Shown: in pieces, positions 17,376-25,328 of the stretch
Numbering within the stretch: position 1 is the stretch's first letter
Layout of the letters: every line of letters begins with the position of its first letter
NCBI RefSeq assembly: GCF_013389365.1
Contig: NZ_JACADJ010000028.1
Location: 1-33,468, forward strand
From: Desulfobacter latus
GTDB taxonomy: Bacteria > Desulfobacterota > Desulfobacteria > Desulfobacterales > Desulfobacteraceae
Length of the DNA stretch: 33,468 nucleotides
Direction of reading: 5' to 3'
Notes under the pieces: model-generated
The model's database searches: none
Seen by the model: only the letters and a program-made list of their open reading frames with translations
Told to the model about the DNA's origin: nothing
Position numbers and translations under genes: made by a program

Positions 17376-17420
17376 CCCGGCAGGGCCCGGTTTTCGGGAT
17401 CTGCCGGGTTTGTTTGTTTT
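17376..17420 (+). terminator. Rho-independent terminator after the cytochrome gene
   Basis: CCCGGCAG (17376-17383) pairs with CTGCCGGG (17401-17408), with a second nested stem CCCG/CGGG inside. It is followed by the T-rich tract 17409-17420. It lies 46 bases after the stop. Confidence 0.88.
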
Positions 17421-17422
17421 AT

Positions 17423-17518
17423 ACTTGATGATTAAATTAGCGCCCTTTGGGCGGGCTGTTATAGGTTCTGGGTTCTGGGTTCTGGGTGCTGGGTGCTGGG
17501 TGCTGGAAATTTCTATAC
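17423..17518 (+). repeat. Composite repeat: repeat A arm + 31-bp block + GGTTCTG/GGTGCTG heptamers
   Basis: ACTTGATGATTAAAT (17423-17437) runs into a 31-base block (17431-17461, containing GCGCCCTTTGGGCGGGC) that recurs exactly at 18789-18819. Six heptamers follow at 17464-17505 (GGTTCTG x3, GGTGCTG x3), then GAAATTTCTATAC. The second copy has the same order. Both lie just upstream of a gene start. Confidence 0.8.
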
Positions 17519-17529
17519 GCTCAAGTTAT

Positions 17530-18174
17530 ATGAAGGAAGTCAATTTGGAAAAAGCGAAAAAAGGCGGATTTTTGGTATTTGAAGGTATTGACGGGGCCGG
17601 CAAAACCACCCAGGCGGAACTGCTTTGCAAGCGCTTGGCATCAAGAGGTACCCCGGTTTTTGCCACATGCGAGCCCACCGACGGGCCTGTGGGCCGGTTG
17701 ATCCGCCGGATGCTGTCCGGCACTCTTCCGGCAGACCAGCGAACCATTGCAAGCCTTTTTGCGGCGGACCGCACCGAGCATTTGACGGATCCTGAAACCG
17801 GTATCCGCCGGATGGTGGATACCGGTATAATTGTGGTGTGTGACAGGTATTATTTTTCTTCCTATGCCTATCATAGCCAGTATATGGATATGGAGTGGGT
17901 GATCCAGGCCAATCGACTTAATGCCGATATCTTAAAACCGGATATCACCCTGTTTATTGACGTTGATCCCCAAATCTGCATAAAGCGGCTTCAAACCACC
18001 AGAACCCATCTTGAAATCTATGAAAAAATAGATATCATGACGCAGGTCCGGGCAAATTATTTGGCAGCGTTTAACCGCTTGGCGCACCAGGAACGTGTGG
18101 CTGTGATCGATGGAAATGATTCTGTTGAAAATATAGCCAAAGCGGTATGGGCGCAGGTCCGCCTTGTAATTTAA
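17530..18174 (+). CDS. tmk: Thymidylate (dTMP) kinase
   Basis: The protein phosphorylates dTMP to dTDP in the cytoplasm. The P-loop FEGIDGAGKTT (17-27), the CEPTDGPVGRLIR segment, the DRYYFSSYAYH motif and the LFIDVDP strand are all typical of the family, and the length (214 residues) is normal. The longer open frame from 17410 would translate the heptamer repeats and is rejected. ATG 17530 is used here, but TTG 17545 has a better-placed ribosome site (AAGGAAG at 17533-17539), so the real start may be five codons later. It lies between two dispersed repeat elements, and no operon partner of the usual tmk-holB kind is present. Confidence 0.9.
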   Translation: MKEVNLEKAKKGGFLVFEGIDGAGKTTQAELLCKRLASRGTPVFATCEPTDGPVGRLIRRMLSGTLPADQRTIASLFAADRTEHLTDPETGIRRMVDTGIIVVCDRYYFSSYAYHSQYMDMEWVIQANRLNADILKPDITLFIDVDPQICIKRLQTTRTHLEIYEKIDIMTQVRANYLAAFNRLAHQERVAVIDGNDSVENIAKAVWAQVRLVI

Positions 18175-18175
18175 C

Positions 18176-18320
18176 ACTCAATAATCAAGTTTTTGTTAAT
18201 TTGCCCGACTTCGGCGTTGGAAAAAAATTTTAATCCTCAAAATATGTTGTATATTCCTCCGGTTAAAAATTGTTTCCGCCTTGAATTTGAACAAATTCCC
18301 TAAAAACTTGATAGTCGAGT
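18176..18320. mobile_element. MITE-like 145-bp element of the repeat A family
   Basis: The ends ACTCAATAATCAAGTTTTT (18176-18194) and AAAAACTTGATAGTCGAGT (18302-18320) are complementary at 16 of 19 positions. Between them lies 107 bases of non-coding, AT-rich sequence. It fills nearly the whole gap between tmk (stop 18174) and DUF3842 (start 18335). It looks like the full-length form of the shorter repeat A copies elsewhere in the window. No transposase or target duplication was identified. Confidence 0.55.
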
Positions 18321-18334
18321 AACAGGAAAAAAAC

Positions 18335-18745
18335 ATGAAAAAAGTGTGTGTTATCGATGGTCAGGGTGGCGGTATCGGATCCACCGTAATCAAGCGGATC
18401 AAGGAGCGCTTTGAGGAGTCCGTTGAGGTAATTGCCCTTGGCACCAACGCCATTGCCACTGCCCAGATGCTTAAAGCCCGTGCCAATAAGGGCGCTTCCG
18501 GCACCAACGCCATTGTACAGACGGTTAAGGGCGCTGATATGATAATCGGCACTGTGGGGATTATCATGCCCCATTCCATGATGGGAGAGGTGACTCCCCG
18601 GATGGCTGAAGCCGTATCATGCTCCCAGGCAAAAAAGGTACTTTTACCCCTGACCCAGGAGAATATTGCCATTGTCGGGATGGTCGGTTCGCCTTTGCCC
18701 CAGCTGGTGGATGAATTGCTGGATGTTTATTTTCCGCTGTCATAA
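18335..18745 (+). CDS. DUF3842 family protein
   Basis: The 136-residue protein begins with a nucleotide-binding-like glycine loop, VIDGQGGGIGSTVIKRIKE (residues 5-23), and has the conserved LGTNAIAT (38-45), GTNAIV and GMVGSPLPQLVDEL segments of the DUF3842 family. It is probably a small Rossmann-like cytoplasmic protein; no activity is established. AGGA precedes the ATG, but only 14 bases separate the start from the end of the MITE-like element, so its leader is largely repeat-derived. In this window it is followed by cooT, with a composite repeat between them. Confidence 0.8.
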   Translation: MKKVCVIDGQGGGIGSTVIKRIKERFEESVEVIALGTNAIATAQMLKARANKGASGTNAIVQTVKGADMIIGTVGIIMPHSMMGEVTPRMAEAVSCSQAKKVLLPLTQENIAIVGMVGSPLPQLVDELLDVYFPLS

Positions 18746-18788
18746 AAACGGGTTTTGGGTATTATAAAAATCTGATATCCTGTATATT

Positions 18789-18857
18789 ATTAAATTAGCG
18801 CCCTTTGGGCGGGCTGTTAGGTGCTGGGTACTACTGGGTGCTGGGTGCTGGGTGCTG
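18789..18857 (+). repeat. Composite repeat, second copy (31-bp block + GGTGCTG heptamers)
   Basis: The block 18789-18819 is identical to 17431-17461. The heptamer part (18820-18857) reads GGTGCTG, GGTACTA, a three-base slip, then GGTGCTG x3, so its number and phase differ from copy one. A shared tail with CTATACTC or CTATACGC follows in both. The repeat A arm that precedes copy one is barely recognisable here. Confidence 0.8.
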
Positions 18858-18964
18858 GGAAATGGAAATTCCTATACTCTAAATTTATTGAGGATGTTTT
18901 CCGAAAGTAAAAAACGGAAGATGACCTTTTGCTGTAAAAGATCTAAAGATCAGGAGTGCATATT

Positions 18965-19156
18965 ATGTGTGAAGCCAATGCATATCTCGTGGACAAAAGT
19001 GGACAGGAGTCTCTGTTTCTGGAGGCTGTGGACAAGGTGGAACCCGATGAAGAGGGGATCCGCCTGGTGTCCATTTTTGGTGAGCAGAAATTTATAAAAG
19101 GAAAGATTGATTCCCTGTCCCTGGTGGATCATAAGGTGTTTATCAAACCTGAATAG
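18965..19156 (+). CDS. CooT-family nickel-binding protein
   Basis: The 63-residue protein starts MCEANAYLVD and ends DHKVFIKPE, with the compact strand pattern of the CooT family. In CooT of Rhodospirillum rubrum, which helps deliver nickel to carbon monoxide dehydrogenase, Cys2 is central to nickel binding; Cys2 is conserved here. The start at 18965 is fixed by that cysteine and by AGGAG at 18952-18956; the upstream in-frame GTG at 18956 is rejected. No CODH genes are in the window, so the client enzyme (CODH, hydrogenase or other) is open. It is convergent with nfnB across a shared terminator. Confidence 0.82.
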   Translation: MCEANAYLVDKSGQESLFLEAVDKVEPDEEGIRLVSIFGEQKFIKGKIDSLSLVDHKVFIKPE

Positions 19157-19190
19157 CAGCCTGCTGTTGCGGCGATACCTCTAAAGCGCA

Positions 19191-19234
19191 AAAGGCGGGC
19201 TGGATAAGCATATCCCGATCCGCCTTTGGTTTTA
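19191..19234. terminator. Bidirectional terminator between cooT and nfnB
   Basis: AAAGGCGG (19191-19198) pairs with CCGCCTTT (19220-19227), with a nested GGATA/TATCC stem inside. T-rich sequence follows on the plus strand and a short U run on the minus strand. It separates two convergent genes. Confidence 0.8.
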
Positions 19235-19259
19235 TCGGATAGTACGCGAACAATTAACC

Positions 19260-20663
19260 TTACCACCCAAGGGTCAGATACTCATGCATGGAGTTGGCTG
19301 CAGCACGGCCTGCACCCATGGCAAGAATGACTGTGGCAGCACCGGTAACGATATCACCGCCCGCCCAGACTGCCTTTTTGGATGTTTTTCCGGTAACGGG
19401 GTCTGAAATAATATTTCCCCATTTATTTAAGGCCAGGTCCGGGGTGGTCTTGGTGAGCAGCGGATTGGCATTGGAGCCCACAGCCACGACAACCAGATCA
19501 CAGTCTATTTTGAACTCACTGCCTTCAATGGCCATGGGCCGACGGCGGCCGGACGCATCAGGTTCTCCCAGTTCCATTTTCAGGCATTCCATACCGGTTA
19601 ATCTTCCGTTTTCATCACCAAAAAATTGTATCGGATTTGTCAGCAGGACAAATTCAATTTTTTCCTCTTCTGCATGGTGCAATTCTTCGTTTCTTGCGGG
19701 CATCTCTTCTCTGGAACGTCTGTAAACAACCTTGACGGAGTCTGCGCCTAAACGCATGGCTGTTCTGGCAGAGTCCATAGCCACGTTACCGGCACCAAGC
19801 ACCACGACATTTCTGCCCCGGGCAATGGGGGTATCGTATTCAGGGAACAGATACCCTTTCATCAGGTTGGTCCGGGTCAGGTACTCATTGGCAGAATAAA
19901 CACCAATGAGGTTTTCACCGGGCAGATCCATAAATCTGGGAAGCCCGGCACCCACACCGATGTATGCGGCGTCATACCCTTCGGCAAACAGCTCATCAAT
20001 GGTGACGGTGGCGCCAATGACAGTGTTGCATTCAATATCAGCGCCCATCTTTTCAAGGGTAGCCACTTCCGATGCAACAATCTCCTTGGGTAGACGAAAT
20101 TCGGGAATACCGTATACCAGAACCCCGCCGGGTTTGTGAAATGCTTCAAAAATAGTAACATCATGGCCTTTGATCAAAAGGTCGCCGGCAACGGTCAGTC
20201 CAGAGGGGCCGGAACCGACAACCGCCACTTTTTTGCCGGTTTTTTCAGCCACAGCAGGAACGTCACCAGTACCGTTTGTACGCTCCCAGTCCGCAGCAAA
20301 ACGTTCTAAATATCCAATGGCAACAGGTTTGCCTTTTTTGCCGAGAACGCATCTGCCTTCGCATTGTTCCTCCTGGGGACAAACCCTGCCGCAGACCGCG
20401 GGAAGGGCATTGCGTTCCCAGAGCTTTCTGGCCGCTGCGGAAAAATCACCATCAGCGATACATTTAATAAATTCAGGGATGGATACGGAAACCGGGCATC
20501 CTTCCACGCAGGCCGGTTTTTTGCATTGCAGGCAGCGTTTGGCTTCGGTGATTGCCATCTCTTCGGAAAGCCCCAGGGGAACTTCCATAAAATTTCTGCG
20601 CCTGACGTCCGGGTCTTGTTCCGGCATCACGACCCGGTCAACTTTCTCTTTTTTATCAGCCAT
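19260..20663 (-). CDS. nfnB: NADH-dependent ferredoxin:NADP+ oxidoreductase, large subunit
   Basis: The 467-residue protein is a GltD-like flavoprotein. Two N-terminal iron-sulfur cluster sites are visible: C44, C47, C52, C56 and C91, C95, C101, C105, the latter with a nearby Glu (PQEEQCEGRC) that serves as a ligand in the Thermotoga enzyme. Two dinucleotide-binding folds follow, VAVVGSGPSGLTVAGDLL (FAD) and VVVLGAGNVAMDSARTAMRL (NADPH). In the NfnAB complex this subunit holds the bifurcating FAD and couples NADPH oxidation to reduction of ferredoxin and NAD+, or the reverse. It lies 32 bases behind nfnA, with GGAGG before the ATG. A homotetrameric glutamate synthase role is unlikely because nfnA is adjacent. 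Confidence 0.92.
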   Translation of the reverse strand: MADKKEKVDRVVMPEQDPDVRRRNFMEVPLGLSEEMAITEAKRCLQCKKPACVEGCPVSVSIPEFIKCIADGDFSAAARKLWERNALPAVCGRVCPQEEQCEGRCVLGKKGKPVAIGYLERFAADWERTNGTGDVPAVAEKTGKKVAVVGSGPSGLTVAGDLLIKGHDVTIFEAFHKPGGVLVYGIPEFRLPKEIVASEVATLEKMGADIECNTVIGATVTIDELFAEGYDAAYIGVGAGLPRFMDLPGENLIGVYSANEYLTRTNLMKGYLFPEYDTPIARGRNVVVLGAGNVAMDSARTAMRLGADSVKVVYRRSREEMPARNEELHHAEEEKIEFVLLTNPIQFFGDENGRLTGMECLKMELGEPDASGRRRPMAIEGSEFKIDCDLVVVAVGSNANPLLTKTTPDLALNKWGNIISDPVTGKTSKKAVWAGGDIVTGAATVILAMGAGRAAANSMHEYLTLGW

Positions 20664-20695
20664 TTATTCCTCCATATATCCCAGAAACGGGCGCA

Positions 20696-21535
20696 TTAAT
20701 TTGCATTGCATTTGCATTTGTTGTAAGCATCCACGGACTGTTTCTCAACCTCCGTATAAGAGGCAAGTCGTTTGGCAAGTTCATCAAAATCAACCTGGTG
20801 TCCGTCAAATTCAGGGCCGTCCACACAGGCGAACTTTGTATTTCCCCCTACGGATACCCGGCATCCGCCGCACATGCCCGTACCGTCTACCATAATGGGG
20901 TTCAGGCTGACCATGGTCTTAATGCCCTTTTCCTTGGTAATCAGACTGCAGAATTTCATCATGGGAATGGGACCAATGGCCACAACCAGGGCGATGTCTT
21001 CTTTTTCAATGGTCTCCTTGAGTACATCCGTAACAAACCCATGATGGCCCATGGAACCGTCATCAGTACAGATATGCAGGGTATGGGAGGCGTTCCGCAT
21101 CTGTTCTTCCAGAATAAGCAGGTCATAAGTCCTGGAACCCAGAATAGCTGTGACCTCATTGCCGGCATCCTTCAGTGCCCGTGCGATGGGGTGCAGTACG
21201 GCAATACCGGTGCCGCCGCCTACGCAGACGACCTTTCCTATCTTTTCAATATGGGTGGGGGCCCCCAAAGGACCAATGAGGGCATAATATTCTTCACCGA
21301 CCTTAAGATCCCGGAACCGGGCCGTGGATTTTCCGACAACCATGTAAATGATGGTGATGGTGCCTTTTTCAGGATCCGTATCCGCCATGGTCAGTGGAAT
21401 GCGTTCGCCGGTCTCGTCCGCCTGAAGAATGACAAACTGGCCGGGTTTGGCCTTTCTGGATATACGCGGCGCTTCTATTTCGTTGAGGATAATGGTTCCC
21501 TGAGCCAATTCCTCACGATGCACTATTTTTGCCAT
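20696..21535 (-). CDS. nfnA: NADH-dependent ferredoxin:NADP+ oxidoreductase, small subunit
   Basis: The 279-residue protein is of the ferredoxin-NADP reductase/PyrK type. The FAD part contains RIPLTMADTDPEKGTITIIY, and the pyridine-nucleotide part contains VVCVGGGTGIAVLHPIARAL. A [2Fe-2S] site near the C-terminus has the motif DGTGMCGGCRVSVGG and a later KFACVDGPEF, giving three cysteines plus the Asp that ligates the cluster in the Thermotoga protein. It forms the electron-bifurcating Nfn complex with the downstream subunit and balances NADH, NADPH and ferredoxin pools in anaerobes. AAGGAAG precedes the ATG. A short C-terminal CKCNAN tail adds two extra cysteines. The older name sulfide dehydrogenase (SudA/SudB) refers to the same family. 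Confidence 0.93.
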   Translation of the reverse strand: MAKIVHREELAQGTIILNEIEAPRISRKAKPGQFVILQADETGERIPLTMADTDPEKGTITIIYMVVGKSTARFRDLKVGEEYYALIGPLGAPTHIEKIGKVVCVGGGTGIAVLHPIARALKDAGNEVTAILGSRTYDLLILEEQMRNASHTLHICTDDGSMGHHGFVTDVLKETIEKEDIALVVAIGPIPMMKFCSLITKEKGIKTMVSLNPIMVDGTGMCGGCRVSVGGNTKFACVDGPEFDGHQVDFDELAKRLASYTEVEKQSVDAYNKCKCNAN

Positions 21536-21559
21536 TATTATCTTCCTTATTTAGATTTG

Positions 21560-21597
21560 GAAACATTTTAACGTATGGCACTAAGAGCCAATGTTTC
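21560..21597 (-). promoter_or_regulatory. Inverted repeat in the nfnA leader
   Basis: GAAACATT (21560-21567) and AATGTTTC (21590-21597) are perfectly complementary with 22 bases between, 25 bases upstream of the nfnA start. They could be an operator or a leader hairpin. The sequence does not match the Rex redox-sensor consensus. Confidence 0.3.
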
Positions 21598-21703
21598 TAA
21601 TAAATGTCATAACGAATTATCTTATTGATCATTTTGTTTAAAATCAAGTAGAAACCCGGCATGGAATTTGTCTATACATATTTTGCAAAACGCTCGACCA
21701 TGA

Positions 21704-23647
21704 TTAAGTCAGGTTTTCAAAATAATCCGGCATGATGACATCCCCAACTTTTTCCTTCAGATCCATCAGGGCCGACTTCTGTGCTGCCAGGATCTTAAAC
21801 AGTTTTTCCGGAAGGTGTTCTTCATTTTTATATGCCTTTTGCTGAAGTTCAATGCGCTGGATGATTTTGACCGTGTACAGGGCAAACTGCATATCATAAA
21901 GGGATCTGGGATACGCCTTGTCAATGATTTGATCGAACAATTCAGCCAGATCATTGTAGCAGGGCAGGTTGCCGATGGGGGTGGACAGGTATCCAACTTC
22001 ATTATGGGCATATCTTTCCAGCCAGGCCAGCCACACTTTAACATCCTGCTTCTCTCCGAGAAGCTTGTCTGAATTCCCGCCCCTGGCCCGGTGGGTTAGA
22101 AAATAATTCAGGCCTGCCATCACCGGCTTGAATGGTTCTTTAATGTCAGGATTGTTGAAGAATTTAAACTGGGCATCCATGTAATCACCCAACGCGCCGG
22201 GGATAAAAGGGGCGTTGGCCCAGGGTGCGCGTTTAATGCCTGTGACGCCGACCTCTGTGGCCGTGGTGGCAGATACAATACAGGCGCCGATAACCACACC
22301 GGCATCCGGGGTCTTGGCCACCCATACCGGCGGCATGGTGTCCGCATCCCTGCCTGAATATGTAAATATCCGTGTCACTACCCCGTCCGGGTTGGCTGCT
22401 TCAGGCGAGTAGTTTTCCAGATTTTCCGAGGCCATGGTACACCTGGAATTGGGATGGGATATGGGAATGGGCTCTGCCTTGTCATTGGTTTTTCCCTGGT
22501 GCCATTCTCCCTGGAAGTTAATTCCGGTCTCCGGGACAGGTTCCATATTGCCGACCCAGTGGGGTTTAAAATCTTTGTCAACAAGAACATTGGACCAGAT
22601 GACTTCGCAGCCGGGCTGCCGCAACACTTTCATCAACAAAGGATCACCGTTAATATTTACCCCCTCCACAATGCCGAATATACCGTTTTCCGGATTGATG
22701 GTGCGGATGCTGCCGTCCCGGGCAATCCACATCTGGGCCAGGTCATCGCCTATAAATACATTGCCGGCCATGGCTGTGGTGGTTTTTCCGCATCCGGAAG
22801 GGGCCGCGCCGGCACACCAGGTCGTCCGGCCACCCGGTCCATTGATACCGGTAATAAACATATGTTCGGACAATTCCCTGCCTCGATCCCGGTATACGGC
22901 TTTGTCCACGGCAAACCTGTGATTACCCTTTTTAAGCAGCAGGGTATTGCCGGCATAGGTGCATTTCCAGGCATAAGTGGTCTGGTATTTTCGATCCATG
23001 AACACCCGGGCATGGGGAAGGTCCTCGGTACGGTTCAGGCCTTCGGAGTGTATATTGGTGAAAAAATATCCCTTTTGTTCAACTTCGTGATCAAAATCAT
23101 CAAAGGCGTTTCGGTAAAGCAATTCTGCACTGTGGGATATATAGGCTGAGGATGTCAGCTCCAGGGCCGGGTTGGCTGCAGGGGAGCCCACAGGCCCTCT
23201 CATGTAAAATCCAACAATCATGGTCAGATTTTCCATGATGCCGGACATGTGGGTTTCAATCTCTTTTGTGGCGTTTTCCGGGAGCATACGCTTGGCAAGG
23301 CTGGATACCAGATCCTCGGGTTCGGCAATGTAATAGGTGCGATCCACGATTCTGCCCTGCTCACTGGCCAGATCAAAATGAATGGTGTGTCCCGCCATGG
23401 CAAGGGCACGTTCCTCGCCTTTTTCAATGGCAATTTTTCGGATAATATCCTTATCTTCTTCTGATCCTGTATTGATAAATACGTTTGACGGCCTGCAAAG
23501 GGCAATGGCGTTGGCGATACGGACCAGTACATCCGGGTGTTTGATCTTGGCAATTTTTGCTGATTGTATGCTGTCAAGTTTTGCGGCAAACAGATTTCGG
23601 GCCTGATCGGGAGAGTTGATTTTTCCAAGGGTATGTAAAGGATCCAT
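21704..23647 (-). CDS. pckG: Phosphoenolpyruvate carboxykinase (GTP)
   Basis: The 647-residue enzyme interconverts oxaloacetate and PEP with GTP/GDP. In an acetate user it would supply PEP for gluconeogenesis from TCA intermediates. The P-loop is at 281-291, with C286, G287, K288 and T289 and the hyper-reactive family cysteine in place (PSGCGKTTTAM; the usual form is PSACGKTN). GDDLAQMWI at 300-308 is the metal-binding segment, and HPNSRCTM and FIPGALGDYMDAQF fit the GTP class. The length is slightly above the usual ~600-620. No clear ribosome site precedes the ATG, which weakens confidence in the exact start. It is 168 bases upstream of nfnA on the same strand, probably a separate transcript. 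Confidence 0.92.
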   Translation of the reverse strand: MDPLHTLGKINSPDQARNLFAAKLDSIQSAKIAKIKHPDVLVRIANAIALCRPSNVFINTGSEEDKDIIRKIAIEKGEERALAMAGHTIHFDLASEQGRIVDRTYYIAEPEDLVSSLAKRMLPENATKEIETHMSGIMENLTMIVGFYMRGPVGSPAANPALELTSSAYISHSAELLYRNAFDDFDHEVEQKGYFFTNIHSEGLNRTEDLPHARVFMDRKYQTTYAWKCTYAGNTLLLKKGNHRFAVDKAVYRDRGRELSEHMFITGINGPGGRTTWCAGAAPSGCGKTTTAMAGNVFIGDDLAQMWIARDGSIRTINPENGIFGIVEGVNINGDPLLMKVLRQPGCEVIWSNVLVDKDFKPHWVGNMEPVPETGINFQGEWHQGKTNDKAEPIPISHPNSRCTMASENLENYSPEAANPDGVVTRIFTYSGRDADTMPPVWVAKTPDAGVVIGACIVSATTATEVGVTGIKRAPWANAPFIPGALGDYMDAQFKFFNNPDIKEPFKPVMAGLNYFLTHRARGGNSDKLLGEKQDVKVWLAWLERYAHNEVGYLSTPIGNLPCYNDLAELFDQIIDKAYPRSLYDMQFALYTVKIIQRIELQQKAYKNEEHLPEKLFKILAAQKSALMDLKEKVGDVIMPDYFENLT

Positions 23648-23837
23648 AGGTAATTAAGTCCGGATATTTATTGATTTTCAAAGTTCAAAGACTCGCTTTT
23701 ATCACTTAATCTGTGAAAATTAAATAAAATATTAAAAATTGGTTAAAAAAAGAAAGTATGTCCGGACAGGGATAAATTGTGATAAAACAATCAGCATTGT
23801 ATAATTCAGGTAACATTACAACAGCAGGAGGCAGTTG

Positions 23838-24764
23838 ATGACACATATATTTGCAGATCTGCATAATCACACCACCGCATCTGACGGAGATTTTTCCCCG
23901 GGCGATCTTGTGGCGCTGGCCGCAGGTATGGGCATAAAGGTTTTAGGGGTAACCGACCATGATACATTGGATGGACTTGCACCTGCACTGGATGCCGGGA
24001 AATTAGAGGGCGTGGATGTTTTCCCGGGGGTTGAGGTCTCAGTGCGCTTCAAACGGGAATTTTTCACGGGAACCCTGCATGTACTGACCTATTTTTCAAG
24101 TGGACTGTTAACAGATTCGGGGTTTGTCACGCGGTTTAAAACCCTCCTGGCCCAAGGACGGGGACAGGGCCTGGTCCGGGCAAGAATTGAAAAGATCAAC
24201 GAGGTGTTCGGGCCTGGCGGTGAATCGCCTTTATTGTCAAGGAATCTTGTCTTTGAAGATATTGCCGCATATTCGGACAATGCTTCCCGCCGCCATTTTG
24301 CCATGGCCCTGGACGAAAAACTGGGTATTTCCGATAAAGAGACCATTAACCGGATCATCGGCAATGACAGTCCCGCCTATCTGCCTTCAGGGATAGACCT
24401 TGAACAGGTGAAAGGGTTTCTAGAAACTGAACCTGTGATTGCCGTGCTGGCCCACCCGGCTGCCGGTTCTTTTCCCGGAGAAGGGCATTACAAGGAGGTG
24501 CTGCCACCTGTGGAAACCGTGACGCGTCTGCTGCCTGAGCTCCTGGATGCCGGTGTCAAAGGAATTGAGGTGCATTACCCGGGCCATGCACCGGAACATA
24601 AGGCACTGCTTTTGTCTTGGGCGCAAAAATATGACTTGCTTGTCACCGGCGGTTCTGACTGCCATGACAATGCCAACCGTCCTTTGGGCGTCACAGGGGC
24701 GGATGAACAAGAATTTAATCGGCTAACACAGGAGGTGCTGTGCGTAGAAAAGAAAAGCAAATAA
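23838..24764 (+). CDS. PHP-domain metal-dependent phosphoesterase
   Basis: The 308-residue protein carries the four PHP metal-site motifs in order: DLHNHTTASDG near the N-terminus, GVTDHDTLDGL, AHPAAG in the middle, and GGSDCHDNANRPLG close to the end. Members such as YciV/TrpH hydrolyse 3',5'-nucleoside bisphosphates or 5'-phosphorylated oligonucleotides; the substrate here is not determinable. GGAGG at 23827-23831 supports ATG 23838 over the preceding in-frame TTG. The last 25 bases overlap the start of the FMN split-barrel gene, so the two are translationally linked. Confidence 0.85.
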   Translation: MTHIFADLHNHTTASDGDFSPGDLVALAAGMGIKVLGVTDHDTLDGLAPALDAGKLEGVDVFPGVEVSVRFKREFFTGTLHVLTYFSSGLLTDSGFVTRFKTLLAQGRGQGLVRARIEKINEVFGPGGESPLLSRNLVFEDIAAYSDNASRRHFAMALDEKLGISDKETINRIIGNDSPAYLPSGIDLEQVKGFLETEPVIAVLAHPAAGSFPGEGHYKEVLPPVETVTRLLPELLDAGVKGIEVHYPGHAPEHKALLLSWAQKYDLLVTGGSDCHDNANRPLGVTGADEQEFNRLTQEVLCVEKKSK

Positions 24765-25195
24765 CCGATCAGGATCAGATTGAGGGTATCATAAAACAGG
24801 CTAAAGTCTGCCGGTTAGGTCTGTCAGATAACGGGCAACCTTATGTGGTGCCCTTACATTTCGGATATGATTCGCCTTTTTTATATTTTCACGGGTCCGA
24901 TAAGGGACGCAAACTTGATATCCTGGCTGCCAACGACCGGGTCTGTTTTGAATTTGATGACCTTGAAAAGATAAAAAAACACGCATCTGCCTGCAATTGG
25001 GGCGCATTCTATACCAGCATCATTGGCGAAGGAACGGCACGTATCCTTGTTGACCCGGAAGAAAAAATAAACGGCCTGAACTGTATTATGGCCCAGTACA
25101 GCTCCCGCACCTTTGAATTTGGGACGCAGGATCTGGCCGAAACTGCCGTGATTGAGGTCAAGATTTCAAGTATGACTGCTAAACGGTCCGGATAG
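24740..25195 (+). CDS. Pyridoxamine-5'-phosphate-oxidase-like FMN-binding split-barrel protein
   Basis: The 151-residue protein resembles the NimA/PNPOx-like family: VCRLGLSDNGQPYVVPLHFGYD near 23-44, LYFHGSDKGRKLDILAAN near 48-65 and VCFEFDD (68-74) form the FMN-binding barrel. Family members reduce or bind various substrates (nitroimidazoles, flavins, haem), so the activity is open. The start is GTG 24740, inside the end of the PHP gene, with GGAGG at 24731-24735 just ahead. No further gene follows on this strand, and the next gene is convergent. Confidence 0.8.
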   Translation: MRRKEKQITDQDQIEGIIKQAKVCRLGLSDNGQPYVVPLHFGYDSPFLYFHGSDKGRKLDILAANDRVCFEFDDLEKIKKHASACNWGAFYTSIIGEGTARILVDPEEKINGLNCIMAQYSSRTFEFGTQDLAETAVIEVKISSMTAKRSG

Positions 25196-25248
25196 TGATT
25201 CTCATAGAACAACGGGCAAATGCACCAAGATCTTTTTCATGGCTTTAA

Positions 25249-25328
25249 AGCTTGTTTAAAAAATAAGGGGTCGAAGCAAAATCTCATGAGATTGCAGCCG
25301 ATGCATCAATTTTTAAACAGGGCATTAG
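25249..25328 (-). repeat. Dispersed repeat B, full copy
   Basis: The ends (GCTTGTTTAAAAA and TTTTTAAACAGGGC) are near-complementary. The interior shows GGTCGAAGCAAAATCTC, the perfect palindrome ATCTCATGAGAT and GATTGCAGCCGATGCATCAA. It shares most of its length with 27590-27675 and its right half with 12665-12715. Its edge overlaps the stop codon of the hydrolase gene. Confidence 0.75.

Noticed and set aside
17410-17529. Upstream extension of dTMP kinase
   Set aside because: It would translate the repeat block and heptamer array (FWVLGAGCWVLE), which has no counterpart in thymidylate kinases and recurs upstream of a different gene.
20798-21571. Long plus-strand open frame (257 codons) opposite nfnA
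   Set aside because: The minus-strand frame has clear FAD, NAD and [2Fe-2S] motifs. The plus frame is a shadow produced by the GC-rich third positions.
22454-23149. Plus-strand open frame (231 codons) opposite pckG
   Set aside because: It lies wholly inside a well-supported PEP carboxykinase gene and shows no family motif.
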